Counted from the first letter of the stretch, positions 1 to 5,938 are shown. The stretch is DNA of 5,938 nt from Bacteroidota bacterium (GCA_023393485.1 JAEWLD010000082.1:1-5938); one strand, 5' to 3'. Made by a program: numbers and translations. Notes: generated from the letters alone by a model not told the origin.

Positions 1-1
1 A

Positions 2-394
2 TCTTATACCGATCTGCTCGGCAAGACCAACAGGATTGTCGAAGGTACGATCATCCGTGGCAACATCCTCTCGCACGCCGACTTCAGGCTCGACGGCGAT
101 TTGGTCGGCAATTTCAAGTCCGACGGCAAAATCGTAATTGGGCCGGCCGGGTCTGTCAAAGGTGACATTATCTGTAAAAACGCTGACATAGAAGGCAAAT
201 TCGATGGCAAAATCCAGGTCGCTGAAATGCTTAACGTCAGGTCAAAGGCGAGTATCCACGGCGAAGTGGTTTGCAGCAAATTGTCTGTTGAACCGGGCGC
301 CGAATTCAGCGCGTCATGCACAATGAAAACCAATGTCAAAAATCCAGTCCCAAGTGAGCAGCTCCGACAACAACCCGAAGCGCAGGCGCAATAA
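2..394 (+). CDS. Bactofilin family polymer-forming cytoskeletal protein (5' end outside window)
   Basis: The reading frame is open from base 2 and gives 130 visible residues ending in TAA at 392-394. Only a short N-terminus, probably about ten residues, seems to be missing, because the visible part starts at the SYTDLLGKTNRIVEGT segment that opens the core in relatives as I recall them. The body shows the short repeating turns of a beta-helix: repeated hydrophobic-Gly units such as LDGDLVGNF, GKIVIGPAGSVKGDI, ADIEGKFDGKI and ASIHGEVV. This is typical of the bactofilin (DUF583) domain. The tail (PVPSEQLRQQPEAQAQ) is polar and probably disordered. Bactofilins self-assemble without nucleotide into filaments that scaffold cell-envelope processes; the role of this one cannot be read from sequence. 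Its last 62 nt also encode the start of the AtpZ-like protein. Family call is confident; a specific function is not. Confidence 0.9.
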   Translation, partial: SYTDLLGKTNRIVEGTIIRGNILSHADFRLDGDLVGNFKSDGKIVIGPAGSVKGDIICKNADIEGKFDGKIQVAEMLNVRSKASIHGEVVCSKLSVEPGAEFSASCTMKTNVKNPVPSEQLRQQPEAQAQ

Positions 395-596
395 ATGGTT
401 GGCGCTGATCAACATTCCAGTTCAGATGGGCGTGATTGTTTTCCTCTTTGCGTATGGCGGCAAATGGCTTGATTCGCATTACCCGAACAAAAACAATATT
501 TGGGTTAAAATCCTGACGCTTGTGGGCGTTGCCATTGCGTTTTACAACGTCAACAGACAGCTCAGGGAAATCAATAAAATTGATGACGAATCTTAA
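333..596 (+). CDS. atpZ: AtpZ/AtpI family protein, ATP synthase accessory membrane protein
   Basis: This is an 87-aa protein with a basic N-terminus (PKRRRNKW, 15-22) and two hydrophobic segments at about 23-43 and 57-73. The loop between them carries GGKWLD (42-47) and YPNKNN, the small conserved core expected of AtpZ/AtpI-type proteins. The second helix ends in FYNVNRQLREINK. Such proteins commonly precede atpB. In other bacteria AtpI/AtpZ have been linked to c-ring assembly and to cation (Mg/Ca) transport, so a similar role is inferred here. The ATG at 333 gives a 62-nt overlap with the bactofilin gene. An in-frame GTG at 354 (residue 8) would shorten the overlap to 41 nt and would keep everything that looks conserved. 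The next gene begins inside its 3' end, which suggests coupled translation. The symbol rests on family resemblance and position. Confidence 0.82.
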   Translation: MSKIQSQVSSSDNNPKRRRNKWLALINIPVQMGVIVFLFAYGGKWLDSHYPNKNNIWVKILTLVGVAIAFYNVNRQLREINKIDDES

Positions 597-978
597 ATAC
601 CGTCCGCTTCTCGAAGCCATTGCGATGGCTGGCGTTGCGCTGGGAATCCATTTTGCGCTGTTGCATCTGGTCTGGCCATCGGCGCGAATGAACAATTGGC
701 AGCACGATATCACGACGATTTACGGGTTCTTTTTTATTAGCTCGCTTTTGATTGTTTCAATCCTCATTAGGATCAAGCAAAAAAACATTGACAGCGTCGG
801 CAATACCTTTATGCTGCTAACGTGTATCAAGGCCGTGCTTGCGTATGTGTTGCTGCATCCGATTCTGGAATCCCCACAAACTGATGTCGCGTTTGAGAAA
901 GCCAACTTTTTTGCCGTGTTTGCGGTCTTTTTGACAATTGAAACCATCGTATCGGTCAGGCTCGTTCAAAAAAGCTGA
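583..978 (+). CDS. Small four-helix membrane protein between atpZ and atpB, function unknown
   Basis: The 131-aa product has four hydrophobic segments, at about 9-31, 45-64, 74-95 and 107-128, separated by short polar loops (PSARMNNWQHD, RIKQKNIDSVG, ESPQTDVAFEKAN). I chose the ATG at 583 because it overlaps the atpZ end by only 14 nt and is followed directly by the first helix. A further-upstream non-ATG start near 520 would add 21 residues that merely read atpZ in another frame. The size, the number of helices and the place ahead of atpB match the AtpI (ATP synthase I chain) layout, but I see no diagnostic motif. It may belong to a flavobacterial DUF family (possibly DUF6168, from memory and unverified). 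The inferred role is in assembly of the Fo sector. The stop codon lies within a terminator-like hairpin. Confidence 0.8.
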   Translation: MTNLKYRPLLEAIAMAGVALGIHFALLHLVWPSARMNNWQHDITTIYGFFFISSLLIVSILIRIKQKNIDSVGNTFMLLTCIKAVLAYVLLHPILESPQTDVAFEKANFFAVFAVFLTIETIVSVRLVQKS

Positions 979-1000
979 ACAAGCTGCTTTTTTCTATTTT
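968..1000 (+). terminator. Probable intrinsic terminator after the four-helix protein gene
   Basis: An 8-bp perfect stem pairs AAAAAAGC (968-975) with GCTTTTTT (986-993) around a 10-nt loop that holds the stop codon TGA (976-978). A second T-rich run (TATTTTTT, 995-1002) follows. The stem is A/T-rich with only two G-C pairs, so it may be leaky. Because A-runs and T-runs flank both sides, it could act in both directions, but no convergent gene is visible. Placed before a promoter-like site, it would separate the bactofilin-atpZ string from atpB onward. Confidence 0.6.
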
Positions 1001-1030
1001 TTAACAATATCCAGCCGTCTTAAAACCAGC

Positions 1031-1051
1031 TTATTGCACATAAAGCAATAA
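1031..1051. repeat. Inverted repeat upstream of the atpB promoter
   Basis: Perfect 7-bp arms TTATTGC (1031-1037) and GCAATAA (1045-1051) are separated by 7 nt (ACATAAA). The flanks continue loosely as C-TTATT and AATAAG (to about 1056). The centre lies about 80 nt upstream of the -7 element, where an activator could bind; the symmetry would also suit a dimeric regulator or a weak hairpin. In A/T-rich intergenic DNA a 7-bp repeat can arise by chance, so this is only a candidate site. Confidence 0.3.
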
Positions 1052-1101
1052 ATAAGTTTCAATACCTTAAATTCGTCAAAAATATTTTGTGGAACTGCTT
1101 T

Positions 1102-1128
1102 TTGTTGTCGAGAAATAATTTACCTTTG
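1102..1128 (+). promoter_or_regulatory. Bacteroidota-type promoter for atpB and downstream genes
   Basis: TACCTTTG at 1121-1128 matches the Bacteroidota/Flavobacterium -7 consensus TAnnTTTG exactly. A TTG at 1102-1104, within CTTTTTG, fits the -33 element with a 16-nt spacer, slightly short of the usual 17-23; the neighbouring TTG at 1105-1107 is closer still. The site lies 38 nt upstream of the atpB ATG, which predicts a leader of roughly 30 nt. It follows a terminator-like hairpin, which supports a separate transcription unit for the structural ATP synthase genes. Confidence 0.6.
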
Positions 1129-1166
1129 CACCGAATTTCAGGGAAGTAAAATTAAGATTGCACAAC

Positions 1167-2315
1167 ATGGTATTTTTGAAAAAACCACTCCTTAATATAA
1201 TTGTTACTTTTTCAATGCTGATTCCGGCTCTCGGCCGGGCCGCTCAGCCTGATTCAACAGCCGTACAACACAAGGCCAATTCGCCGATTTCGGAGTTTGC
1301 CGTTCCAATGTCTGAGGCTGAAAAGAAAGACAAGGAACGCAAGGAATACATCGCGCATCACTTGCTTGATTCACACGATTTCCATTTATTTTCATATGGC
1401 GAAGGCGAACACCAGACGCACGTCGGGTTCCCGTTGCCGGTCATTTTGTGGGACGAAGGCTTGCACATTTTTTCGTCATCGAAGTTTGAACACGGCGAGG
1501 CAGTGGCCGAGTCAAACGGCAAGTACTACAAGGTAAGCCATCACAACGGTAAAATTTATCGGACTGACGCGCAGGGAACTGAAATCGTTAACGCGAAAGG
1601 CCATGTCGAGAATGTGCAACCGCTCGATTTTTCAATCACCAAAAACATTTTTGTGATCCTGTTTACCGGATTGCTGATTTTCATGCTGTTTGCGGGATTG
1701 GGCAGATCGTATAAAAAGAACGGTTCAATCGCCGCCGGTGCAGGGCGTTTCTTCGAGCCGCTGGTGTTGTACATCCGCGACGAAATCGCCATTCCAAACA
1801 TTGGCGAGAAACATTACAAGAAATACATGAGCTTTTTGCTCACTACGTTTTTCTTCATTTGGTTCTTGAATATTTTTGGGTTGACACCACTGGGCGTAAA
1901 CGTAACGGGCAACATTGCCATCACGGCTGCCCTTGCGATCCTGACCTATCTGATCACGACATTTACAGCAAAGAAATCCTATTGGGGACACATTTTCTGG
2001 ATGCCGGGCGTTCCGGTTCTGATGAAATTCGTCCTTGCGCCAATTGAATTGCTCGGTACGTTCATCAAGCCGTTTTCATTGATGATCCGTTTGTATGCGA
2101 ACATGATCGCGGGGCATATCGTTATCATGAGTTTGGTGGCGCTGATGTATTCGGCCAACCACGTCGTCGGCGGACCGTTGACGTTCTTGCTGGCTTTCGT
2201 ACTGATGATTCTCGAAGTGTTGGTTGCCTTGCTGCAAGCCTATATTTTCACGATGCTCGCGGCGCTTTATTTTGGTTCTGCAGTTGAAGAACATCACCAC
2301 GACGCGCACCACTAA
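1167..2315 (+). CDS. atpB: F1Fo ATP synthase subunit a
   Basis: Subunit a forms the two proton half-channels next to the c-ring. From the ATG at 1167 the product is 382 aa; an in-frame TTG at 1158 would add only three residues. Residues 1-25 look like a signal peptide (basic KK, hydrophobic stretch, then ALGRA, with likely cleavage near 25/26). A hydrophilic extension of about 130 residues follows, probably periplasmic, and five or six membrane helices occupy about 160-370. That extension makes it much longer than the E. coli protein (271 aa) and is common in Bacteroidota. The essential arginine is R308 in MIRLYANMIAGH. H317 replaces E. coli E219 and E350 replaces E. coli H245, the swapped Glu/His pair also found in mitochondrial a subunits. 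Q357 in LLQAYIF corresponds to E. coli Q252. The C-terminus is His-rich. A heptamer palindrome starts just after the stop. Confidence 0.97.
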   Translation: MVFLKKPLLNIIVTFSMLIPALGRAAQPDSTAVQHKANSPISEFAVPMSEAEKKDKERKEYIAHHLLDSHDFHLFSYGEGEHQTHVGFPLPVILWDEGLHIFSSSKFEHGEAVAESNGKYYKVSHHNGKIYRTDAQGTEIVNAKGHVENVQPLDFSITKNIFVILFTGLLIFMLFAGLGRSYKKNGSIAAGAGRFFEPLVLYIRDEIAIPNIGEKHYKKYMSFLLTTFFFIWFLNIFGLTPLGVNVTGNIAITAALAILTYLITTFTAKKSYWGHIFWMPGVPVLMKFVLAPIELLGTFIKPFSLMIRLYANMIAGHIVIMSLVALMYSANHVVGGPLTFLLAFVLMILEVLVALLQAYIFTMLAALYFGSAVEEHHHDAHH

Positions 2316-2316
2316 G

Positions 2317-2380
2317 GTCGAACGTCGAACGTCCAATGTCGAACGACTCGTTTGACGTTTGTCGTTGGACATTTGACATT
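2317..2380. repeat. Palindromic 4+4 heptamer array between atpB and atpE
   Basis: The left half is four 7-nt units: GTCGAAC (2317-2323), GTCGAAC (2324-2330), GTCCAAT (2331-2337) and GTCGAAC (2338-2344). After a 5-nt spacer GACTC (2345-2349) the right half has four inverted-type units: GTTTGAC (2350-2356), GTTTGTC (2357-2363), GTTGGAC (2364-2370) and ATTTGAC (2371-2377), then ATT. The halves are imperfectly complementary and several differences would be G-U pairs in RNA, so a long hairpin is possible, in more than one register because of the repeats. It begins two nt after the atpB stop. A-rich sequence follows rather than a T-run, so it does not look like a standard terminator. Function is unknown; mRNA processing or stability, or a spreading intergenic repeat, are options. 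Confidence 0.85.
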
Positions 2381-2382
2381 AA

Positions 2383-2604
<222 letters not shown>

Positions 2605-2615
2605 ATCAAAAAAAT

Positions 2616-2649
2616 CAAAAGCTGTAACGGTTGGTTGCAGCTTTTGTTT
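2616..2649 (+). terminator. Hairpin after atpE, likely attenuator or mRNA-end stabiliser
   Basis: The arms CAAAAGCTG (2616-2624) and CAGCTTTTG (2638-2646) pair perfectly over 9 bp. After a T/G position (2625/2637), AAC (2626-2628) pairs with GTT (2634-2636) around the 5-nt loop GGTTG. A short T-run (TTT, 2647-2649) follows, and the 3' arm is itself T-rich. The stem begins 12 nt after the atpE stop and ends 36 nt before the atpF start. Since atpF, atpH, atpA and atpG must be expressed with the same set, partial termination or 3'-end protection of an atpB-atpE message is more likely than full termination. Either would favour subunit c over single-copy subunits. Confidence 0.65.
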
Positions 2650-2685
2650 AAACATTAAAGTTAAGACAACGAAATACTATATATA

Positions 2686-3186
2686 ATGGAAGAATTATTT
2701 GGACAGTTTTCACTCGGCTTGTTTATCATGCAAACGCTCCTTTTCGTGGCATTGATTTTACTGTTGAAAAAATTTGCCTGGAAGCCAATCCTCGACGCGG
2801 TGAACGAACGCGAAGAAGGCATCAAAAACGCTTTGCAATCTGCCGAAAACGCGCGTGCCGAAATGCAAAACCTACAAGCAGACAATCAAAGGATTTTGCA
2901 GGAAGCCCGAATGGAGCGCGACGCATTGTTGAAAGAAGCCGCGCAAATGAAAGACAAGATCATCGCCGATGCCAAAAACGACGCCCGTACCGAGGCTGAG
3001 AAAATGATTGCCCAGGCAAAAGCTGCCATCGAAAGCGAAAAGAACGCTGCAATGGCCGAATTGAAATCGCAGGTTTCTTCATTGTCTCTGGAAATCGCCG
3101 AAAAACTGTTGAAAGAAGAACTGGCCAACAAAGATTCGCAAGTAAAGCTTGTAGAGAAAATGTTGGGCGACGCTAAACTGAACTAA
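2686..3186 (+). CDS. atpF: F1Fo ATP synthase subunit b
   Basis: Subunit b is the peripheral stalk that holds the catalytic head against the membrane sector. The 166-aa product has one N-terminal membrane helix (about 8-29, SLGLFIMQTLLFVALILLL) followed by KKFAWKPILDAVNEREEGI, the familiar post-membrane segment of b subunits. The rest is a long Ala/Glu/Lys-rich helix (about 45-150) suited to a dimeric coiled coil, and the C-terminal part (IAEKLLKEELANKDSQVKLV) should contact delta. Length is normal for the family. Only one atpF is present here and no b' gene is next to it, so a homodimer is expected. The ATG at 2686 lies in an A/T-rich leader. Only one nt separates its stop from the atpH start. 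Confidence 0.96.
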   Translation: MEELFGQFSLGLFIMQTLLFVALILLLKKFAWKPILDAVNEREEGIKNALQSAENARAEMQNLQADNQRILQEARMERDALLKEAAQMKDKIIADAKNDARTEAEKMIAQAKAAIESEKNAAMAELKSQVSSLSLEIAEKLLKEELANKDSQVKLVEKMLGDAKLN

Positions 3187-3187
3187 T

Positions 3188-3715
3188 ATGTCTAGAGCAG
3201 CCATCCGTTACGCAAAAGCCATCCTCGATACGGCACATGATAAAGGTGTTGCGACAGAGGTAAACGACGACATGTCCGGAATTGCCGCAACCATTGCCGA
3301 AAGCGCGGAATTGAACGACTTTTTGTTGAGCCCGACCACGACATCGGAAATGAAGCAAAATGCATTGCTTGAGATTTTCGCGGGCAGCAACGGCGTGACC
3401 CAAAGTCTTTTCAGGCTGTTGTTTGAGAACAAAAGGTTTGAGATTTTGGGCGGCATTGCGTCTGAATACAACCGGATGTTTGAGGAAATGAACGGCGTTG
3501 AGTCTGCTTTCGTGACCACGGCAATCCCGATGGATGCGGCGCTCGAAGCAAAAGTGATGTCAAAAATCCTTGAATTTTCGAATAAAAAAGTAGTCATTGA
3601 AAATATCGTCGATCCGGCCATCATTGGCGGGTTTGTTCTGAGAATCGGTGACAAGCAATACAATGCGTCGATCGCAGACAAGTTGCTTAGCCTGAAAAGG
3701 GAAATGAGCAACTAA
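3188..3715 (+). CDS. atpH: F1Fo ATP synthase subunit delta
   Basis: Delta (OSCP homologue) joins the b stalk to the top of the alpha3beta3 head. The product has 175 residues, the usual length. The N-terminal helical domain begins SRAAIRYAKAILDTAHDKG, where the RYAKA segment is typical. The C-terminal part carries the family motif DPAIIGGFVLRIGD (142-155) followed by YNASIADKLLSLK (158-170). Many relatives have Asp where this has Asn159, a minor variation. Its ATG starts one nt after the atpF stop, a spacing that favours translational coupling and equal dosage. An A/T-rich gap of 40 nt follows before atpA. Confidence 0.96.
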   Translation: MSRAAIRYAKAILDTAHDKGVATEVNDDMSGIAATIAESAELNDFLLSPTTTSEMKQNALLEIFAGSNGVTQSLFRLLFENKRFEILGGIASEYNRMFEEMNGVESAFVTTAIPMDAALEAKVMSKILEFSNKKVVIENIVDPAIIGGFVLRIGDKQYNASIADKLLSLKREMSN

Positions 3716-3755
3716 AAATTAATAATAATTAGGAGTAAAAAACAAATTATAAATT

Positions 3756-5333
3756 ATGGCAGAAATTAAGCCTGCTGAGATTTCAGCAATTTTGAAAAAG
3801 CAGCTTTCAGGATTTGAGTCCGGAGCTACGTTGGAAGAAGTGGGAACAGTTCTTCAGGTGGGTGACGGTATTGCCCGCGTTTACGGATTGTCGAATGTAC
3901 AATACGGAGAGCTTGTTGAGTTTGAAAACGGCATGCAAGGCATCGTTTTGAACCTTGAGGAAGATAACGTCGGCGTCGTATTGCTCGGTCCCTCAACTGC
4001 TATCAAAGAAGGTTCAACTGCCAAAAGGACGCAGCGTATCGCATCTTTGCGCGTTGGTGAAGAAATGCTGGGCCGCGTTGTAAACACACTCGGTGAGCCA
4101 ATCGACGGCAAAGGCCCAATCGGTGGTGACTTGTATGAAATGCCGCTTGAACGTAAAGCGCCAGGTGTAATTTTCCGTCAGCCAGTGACCGAGCCGCTCC
4201 AGACAGGTATCAAGGCGATCGACGCGATGATTCCGGTAGGCCGTGGCCAGCGTGAGCTCGTGATCGGTGACCGTCAAACAGGTAAGTCTACCGTTTGTAT
4301 CGATACGATCCTCAACCAAAAAGAATTCTATGACGCCGGAAACCCGGTTTACTGTATCTACGTTGCCGTAGGCCAGAAAGCTTCGACTGTTGCCGGTATC
4401 GCCAAAAAATTGGAAGAAAAAGGTGCAATGGCTTATACGATCATCGTAGCGGCCAACGCATCAGATCCAGCGCCGATGCAGGTATACGCGCCGATGGCCG
4501 GTGCCGCAATCGGTGAATATTTCCGTGACACAGGCCGTCCGGCTTTGATCATCTACGATGACTTGTCAAAACAAGCGGTCGCTTACCGTGAGGTGTCGCT
4601 GCTTTTGCGTCGTCCACCGGGACGCGAGGCTTATCCGGGTGACGTTTTCTACCTTCACAGCCGTCTTTTGGAAAGAGCTTGTAAAGTCATCAACAACGAC
4701 GACATCGCAAAAGGCATGAACGACCTTCCGGAAAGCCTGAAACCAATCGTAAAAGGCGGCGGATCTTTGACCGCTTTGCCGATTATCGAAACACAGGCCG
4801 GTGACGTTTCCGCATATATCCCGACAAACGTAATCTCAATTACCGACGGACAGATTTTCCTTGAGTCCGACCTCTTTAACTCAGGCGTACGTCCGGCGAT
4901 CAACGTAGGTATTTCGGTATCGCGTGTCGGTGGTAATGCCCAAATCAAGTCAATGAAGAAAGTTTCGGGTACGCTCAAGCTTGACCAGGCGCAATTCCGC
5001 GAATTGGAAGCGTTTGCGAAATTCGGCTCCGACCTTGACGCAGTTACTTTGAACGTAATCGAAAAAGGCCGTCGTAACGTAGAGATTCTAAAGCAAGGCC
5101 AGAACGATCCGTTTACCGTTGAAGACCAGGTTGCAATCATCTACGCCGGTTCTAAAAACCTTCTGCGTAACGTTCCTGTAAACAAGGTGAAGGAATTTGA
5201 AAAAGACTTCCTCGCTTTTATGAACGCTTCGCACCGCGACACGCTCGATGCGCTCAAAGCGGGTAAATTCACCGACGAGATCACTGACGTGATTGAGAAA
5301 GTGGCGAAAGAAGTATCAGCAAAATACAATTAA
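3756..5333 (+). CDS. atpA: F1Fo ATP synthase subunit alpha
   Basis: Alpha alternates with beta in the F1 head and holds the non-catalytic nucleotide sites. The 525-aa product has the N-terminal beta-barrel (about 25-95), the nucleotide-binding domain with P-loop GDRQTGKST (171-179) and Walker B ALIIYDD (263-269), the signature [10 protein letters not shown] (380-389), and the arginine finger R390 in SVSRVGG that reaches into the beta catalytic site. A helical C-terminal domain follows. It is slightly longer than E. coli alpha (513 aa); part of the difference is a longer loop before [12 protein letters not shown] (about 310-336, [13 protein letters not shown]). The ATG at 3756 has AGGAG at 3731-3735, about 20 nt away and too far for a standard ribosome site. 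Codon use looks like that of a highly expressed gene. A heptamer palindrome follows the stop. Confidence 0.98.
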   Translation: MAEIKPAEISAILKKQLSGFESGATLEEVGTVLQVGDGIARVYGLSNVQYGELVEFENGMQGIVLNLEEDNVGVVLLGPSTAIKEGSTAKRTQRIASLRVGEEMLGRVVNTLGEPIDGKGPIGGDLYEMPLERKAPGVIFRQPVTEPLQTGIKAIDAMIPVGRGQRELVIGDRQTGKSTVCIDTILNQKEFYDAGNPVYCIYVAVGQKASTVAGIAKKLEEKGAMAYTIIVAANASDPAPMQVYAPMAGAAIGEYFRDTGRPALIIYDDLSKQAVAYREVSLLLRRPPGREAYPGDVFYLHSRLLERACKVINNDDIAKGMNDLPESLKPIVKGGGSLTALPIIETQAGDVSAYIPTNVISITDGQIFLESDLFNSGVRPAINVGISVSRVGGNAQIKSMKKVSGTLKLDQAQFRELEAFAKFGSDLDAVTLNVIEKGRRNVEILKQGQNDPFTVEDQVAIIYAGSKNLLRNVPVNKVKEFEKDFLAFMNASHRDTLDALKAGKFTDEITDVIEKVAKEVSAKYN

Positions 5334-5335
5334 AT

Positions 5336-5406
5336 AGTTGATAGTTGTTAGTTGTTAGTGGCTAGAAAAGCGCTCTAACAACTAGCAACTAATCACTAAC
5401 AACTAG
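5336..5406. repeat. Palindromic 4+4 heptamer array between atpA and atpG
   Basis: The left half has four 7-nt units: AGTTGAT (5336-5342), AGTTGTT (5343-5349), AGTTGTT (5350-5356) and AGTGGCT (5357-5363), then AG. A 13-nt centre (5364-5376) contains the palindrome AGCGCT. The right half has four inverted units: AACAACT (5377-5383), AGCAACT (5384-5390), AATCACT (5391-5397) and AACAACT (5398-5404), then AG. Paired unit by unit, 22 of 28 positions are complementary, and further G-U pairs are possible in RNA. It starts two nt after the atpA stop and ends four nt before the atpG start, so it fills almost the whole gap. No T-run follows, so a classic terminator is unlikely. A hairpin here could affect atpG initiation. 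Confidence 0.85.
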
Positions 5407-5410
5407 AAAT

Positions 5411-5938
5411 ATGGCCAACTTAAAGGAAATCCGCAACAGAATCACTTCAGTCTCGTCGACGATGCAAATCACCTCGGCGATGAAGATGGTTTCTGCCGCC
5501 AAGCTCAAGAAAGCCCAGGATGCGATCACAGCGATGCGCCCGTACGCCGAAAAACTGACCGAATTGCTGCAGAATCTTTCTTCAACAATGGACGGCGATA
5601 TCGGCGGCGAGTTCACCGCACAGCGCGAGGTCAAAAACGTCCTGATCGTTGCCATCACGTCTAACCGTGGTTTGGCGGGTGCGTTCAATTCGAACGTGAT
5701 CAAGGAAGTCCGCAACCTGACTGAGAATGTCTACGCCGGTAAAAATGTCGATTTTCTGACCATCGGCAAGAAAGGCAACGACACGTTCAAAAAAGGCGGG
5801 CGCGTCATTTCAAACAACAATGGCATTTTCGACAACCTTACTTTTGACAATGTAGCCGCGATTGCCGACGAATTGGTGCAGTTGTTCCGCGAAGGAAAAT
5901 ATGACCGCATTGTTCTGGTGTACAACCAGTTCAAAAAC
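5411..5938 (+). CDS. atpG: F1Fo ATP synthase subunit gamma (3' end outside window)
   Basis: Gamma is the central shaft that turns inside the alpha3beta3 head. The frame is open from the ATG at 5411 to the window end, giving 176 residues of an expected 280-300. The N-terminal helix shows the family signature MANLKEIRNRITSVSSTMQITSAMKMV, split as usual: NLKEIRNRI (3-11), then TMQITSAMKMVSAAKLKKAQ (17-36). The Rossmann-like middle domain follows with VLIVAITSNRGLAGAFNSNV (77-96), in which SNRGLAGAFN is highly conserved. The C-terminal helix that pairs with the N-terminal one in the shaft lies beyond the window. The start lies only four nt after a heptamer palindrome and has no Shine-Dalgarno sequence. 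Confidence 0.97.
   Translation, partial: MANLKEIRNRITSVSSTMQITSAMKMVSAAKLKKAQDAITAMRPYAEKLTELLQNLSSTMDGDIGGEFTAQREVKNVLIVAITSNRGLAGAFNSNVIKEVRNLTENVYAGKNVDFLTIGKKGNDTFKKGGRVISNNNGIFDNLTFDNVAAIADELVQLFREGKYDRIVLVYNQFKN

Noticed and set aside
520..582. Upstream non-ATG start for the four-helix protein.
   Set aside because: The added 21 residues only read atpZ in another frame, and the ATG at 583 leads directly into the first helix with a modest overlap.
1158..1166. TTG start for atpB.
   Set aside because: It adds only three residues, and the ATG at 1167 directly precedes a normal signal peptide.
1171..1178. TATTTTTG matching the TAnnTTTG promoter element.
   Set aside because: It lies inside the first codons of atpB, so a transcript from it would lose the start; the element at 1121-1128 is better placed.
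3208..3711. Long antisense open frame opposite atpH (167 aa).
   Set aside because: It mirrors the codon pattern of a well-supported gene, shows no recognisable domain and has no start context of its own.
3731..3735. AGGAG as a Shine-Dalgarno site for atpA.
   Set aside because: It is about 20 nt from the ATG, too far for normal pairing, and the lineage appears to rely little on such sites.
4655..5140. Long antisense open frame opposite atpA (161 aa).
   Set aside because: It lies entirely within the conserved alpha-subunit gene and its sequence is a low-plausibility mirror with no family features.
5336..5406. CRISPR array, miniature transposon or insertion sequence for the heptamer arrays.
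   Set aside because: The units are 7 nt with no unique spacers, there is no transposase, and I see no convincing target duplication at the flanks.

Overview
The window is the front part of an F-type (F1Fo) ATP synthase gene cluster. The visible order is bactofilin (partial) - atpZ - small membrane protein - [terminator / promoter] - atpB - atpE - atpF - atpH - atpA - atpG (partial), all on the + strand. Several things suggest a member of the Bacteroidota, most likely Flavobacteriia or Flavobacteriaceae. The protein sequences resemble that class as I know it. AtpB carries a signal peptide and a long N-terminal periplasmic extension. The c subunit is very short (63 aa). Translation starts lack convincing Shine-Dalgarno sequences and sit in A/T-rich leaders. 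A TAnnTTTG-type -7 element precedes atpB. The coding GC looks moderate, higher than in many flavobacteria, so I do not name a genus.

Layout. Positions 2-978 hold a three-gene overlapping string: the end of a bactofilin-type cytoskeletal protein, an AtpZ/AtpI-family protein whose start lies inside the bactofilin gene (62-nt overlap), and an unnamed protein with four predicted membrane helices (14-nt overlap). A terminator-like hairpin sits on the last stop codon (968-1000). Positions 979-1166 are non-coding and contain a 7-bp inverted repeat and a good Bacteroidota-type promoter. From 1167 the structural genes follow: atpB (subunit a), atpE (c), atpF (b), atpH (delta), atpA (alpha) and the first 176 codons of atpG (gamma). 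The genes for beta (atpD) and epsilon (atpC) are not in the window.

Together these genes encode the proton channel and rotor (a, c), the stator (b, delta), one of the catalytic-head subunits (alpha) and the start of the central shaft (gamma). AtpZ and the four-helix protein upstream are likely accessory or assembly factors.

The least ordinary features lie between the genes. Right after atpB and right after atpA are two imperfect palindromes, each built of four 7-nt units followed by four 7-nt units in inverted orientation. The two use unrelated heptamers but share the same 4+4 design. In addition, a strong hairpin with a T-rich 3' side lies just after atpE, where an attenuator could help produce the excess of c subunit that the rotor ring needs. 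I see no new enzyme system; the possible novelty is in these intergenic elements.
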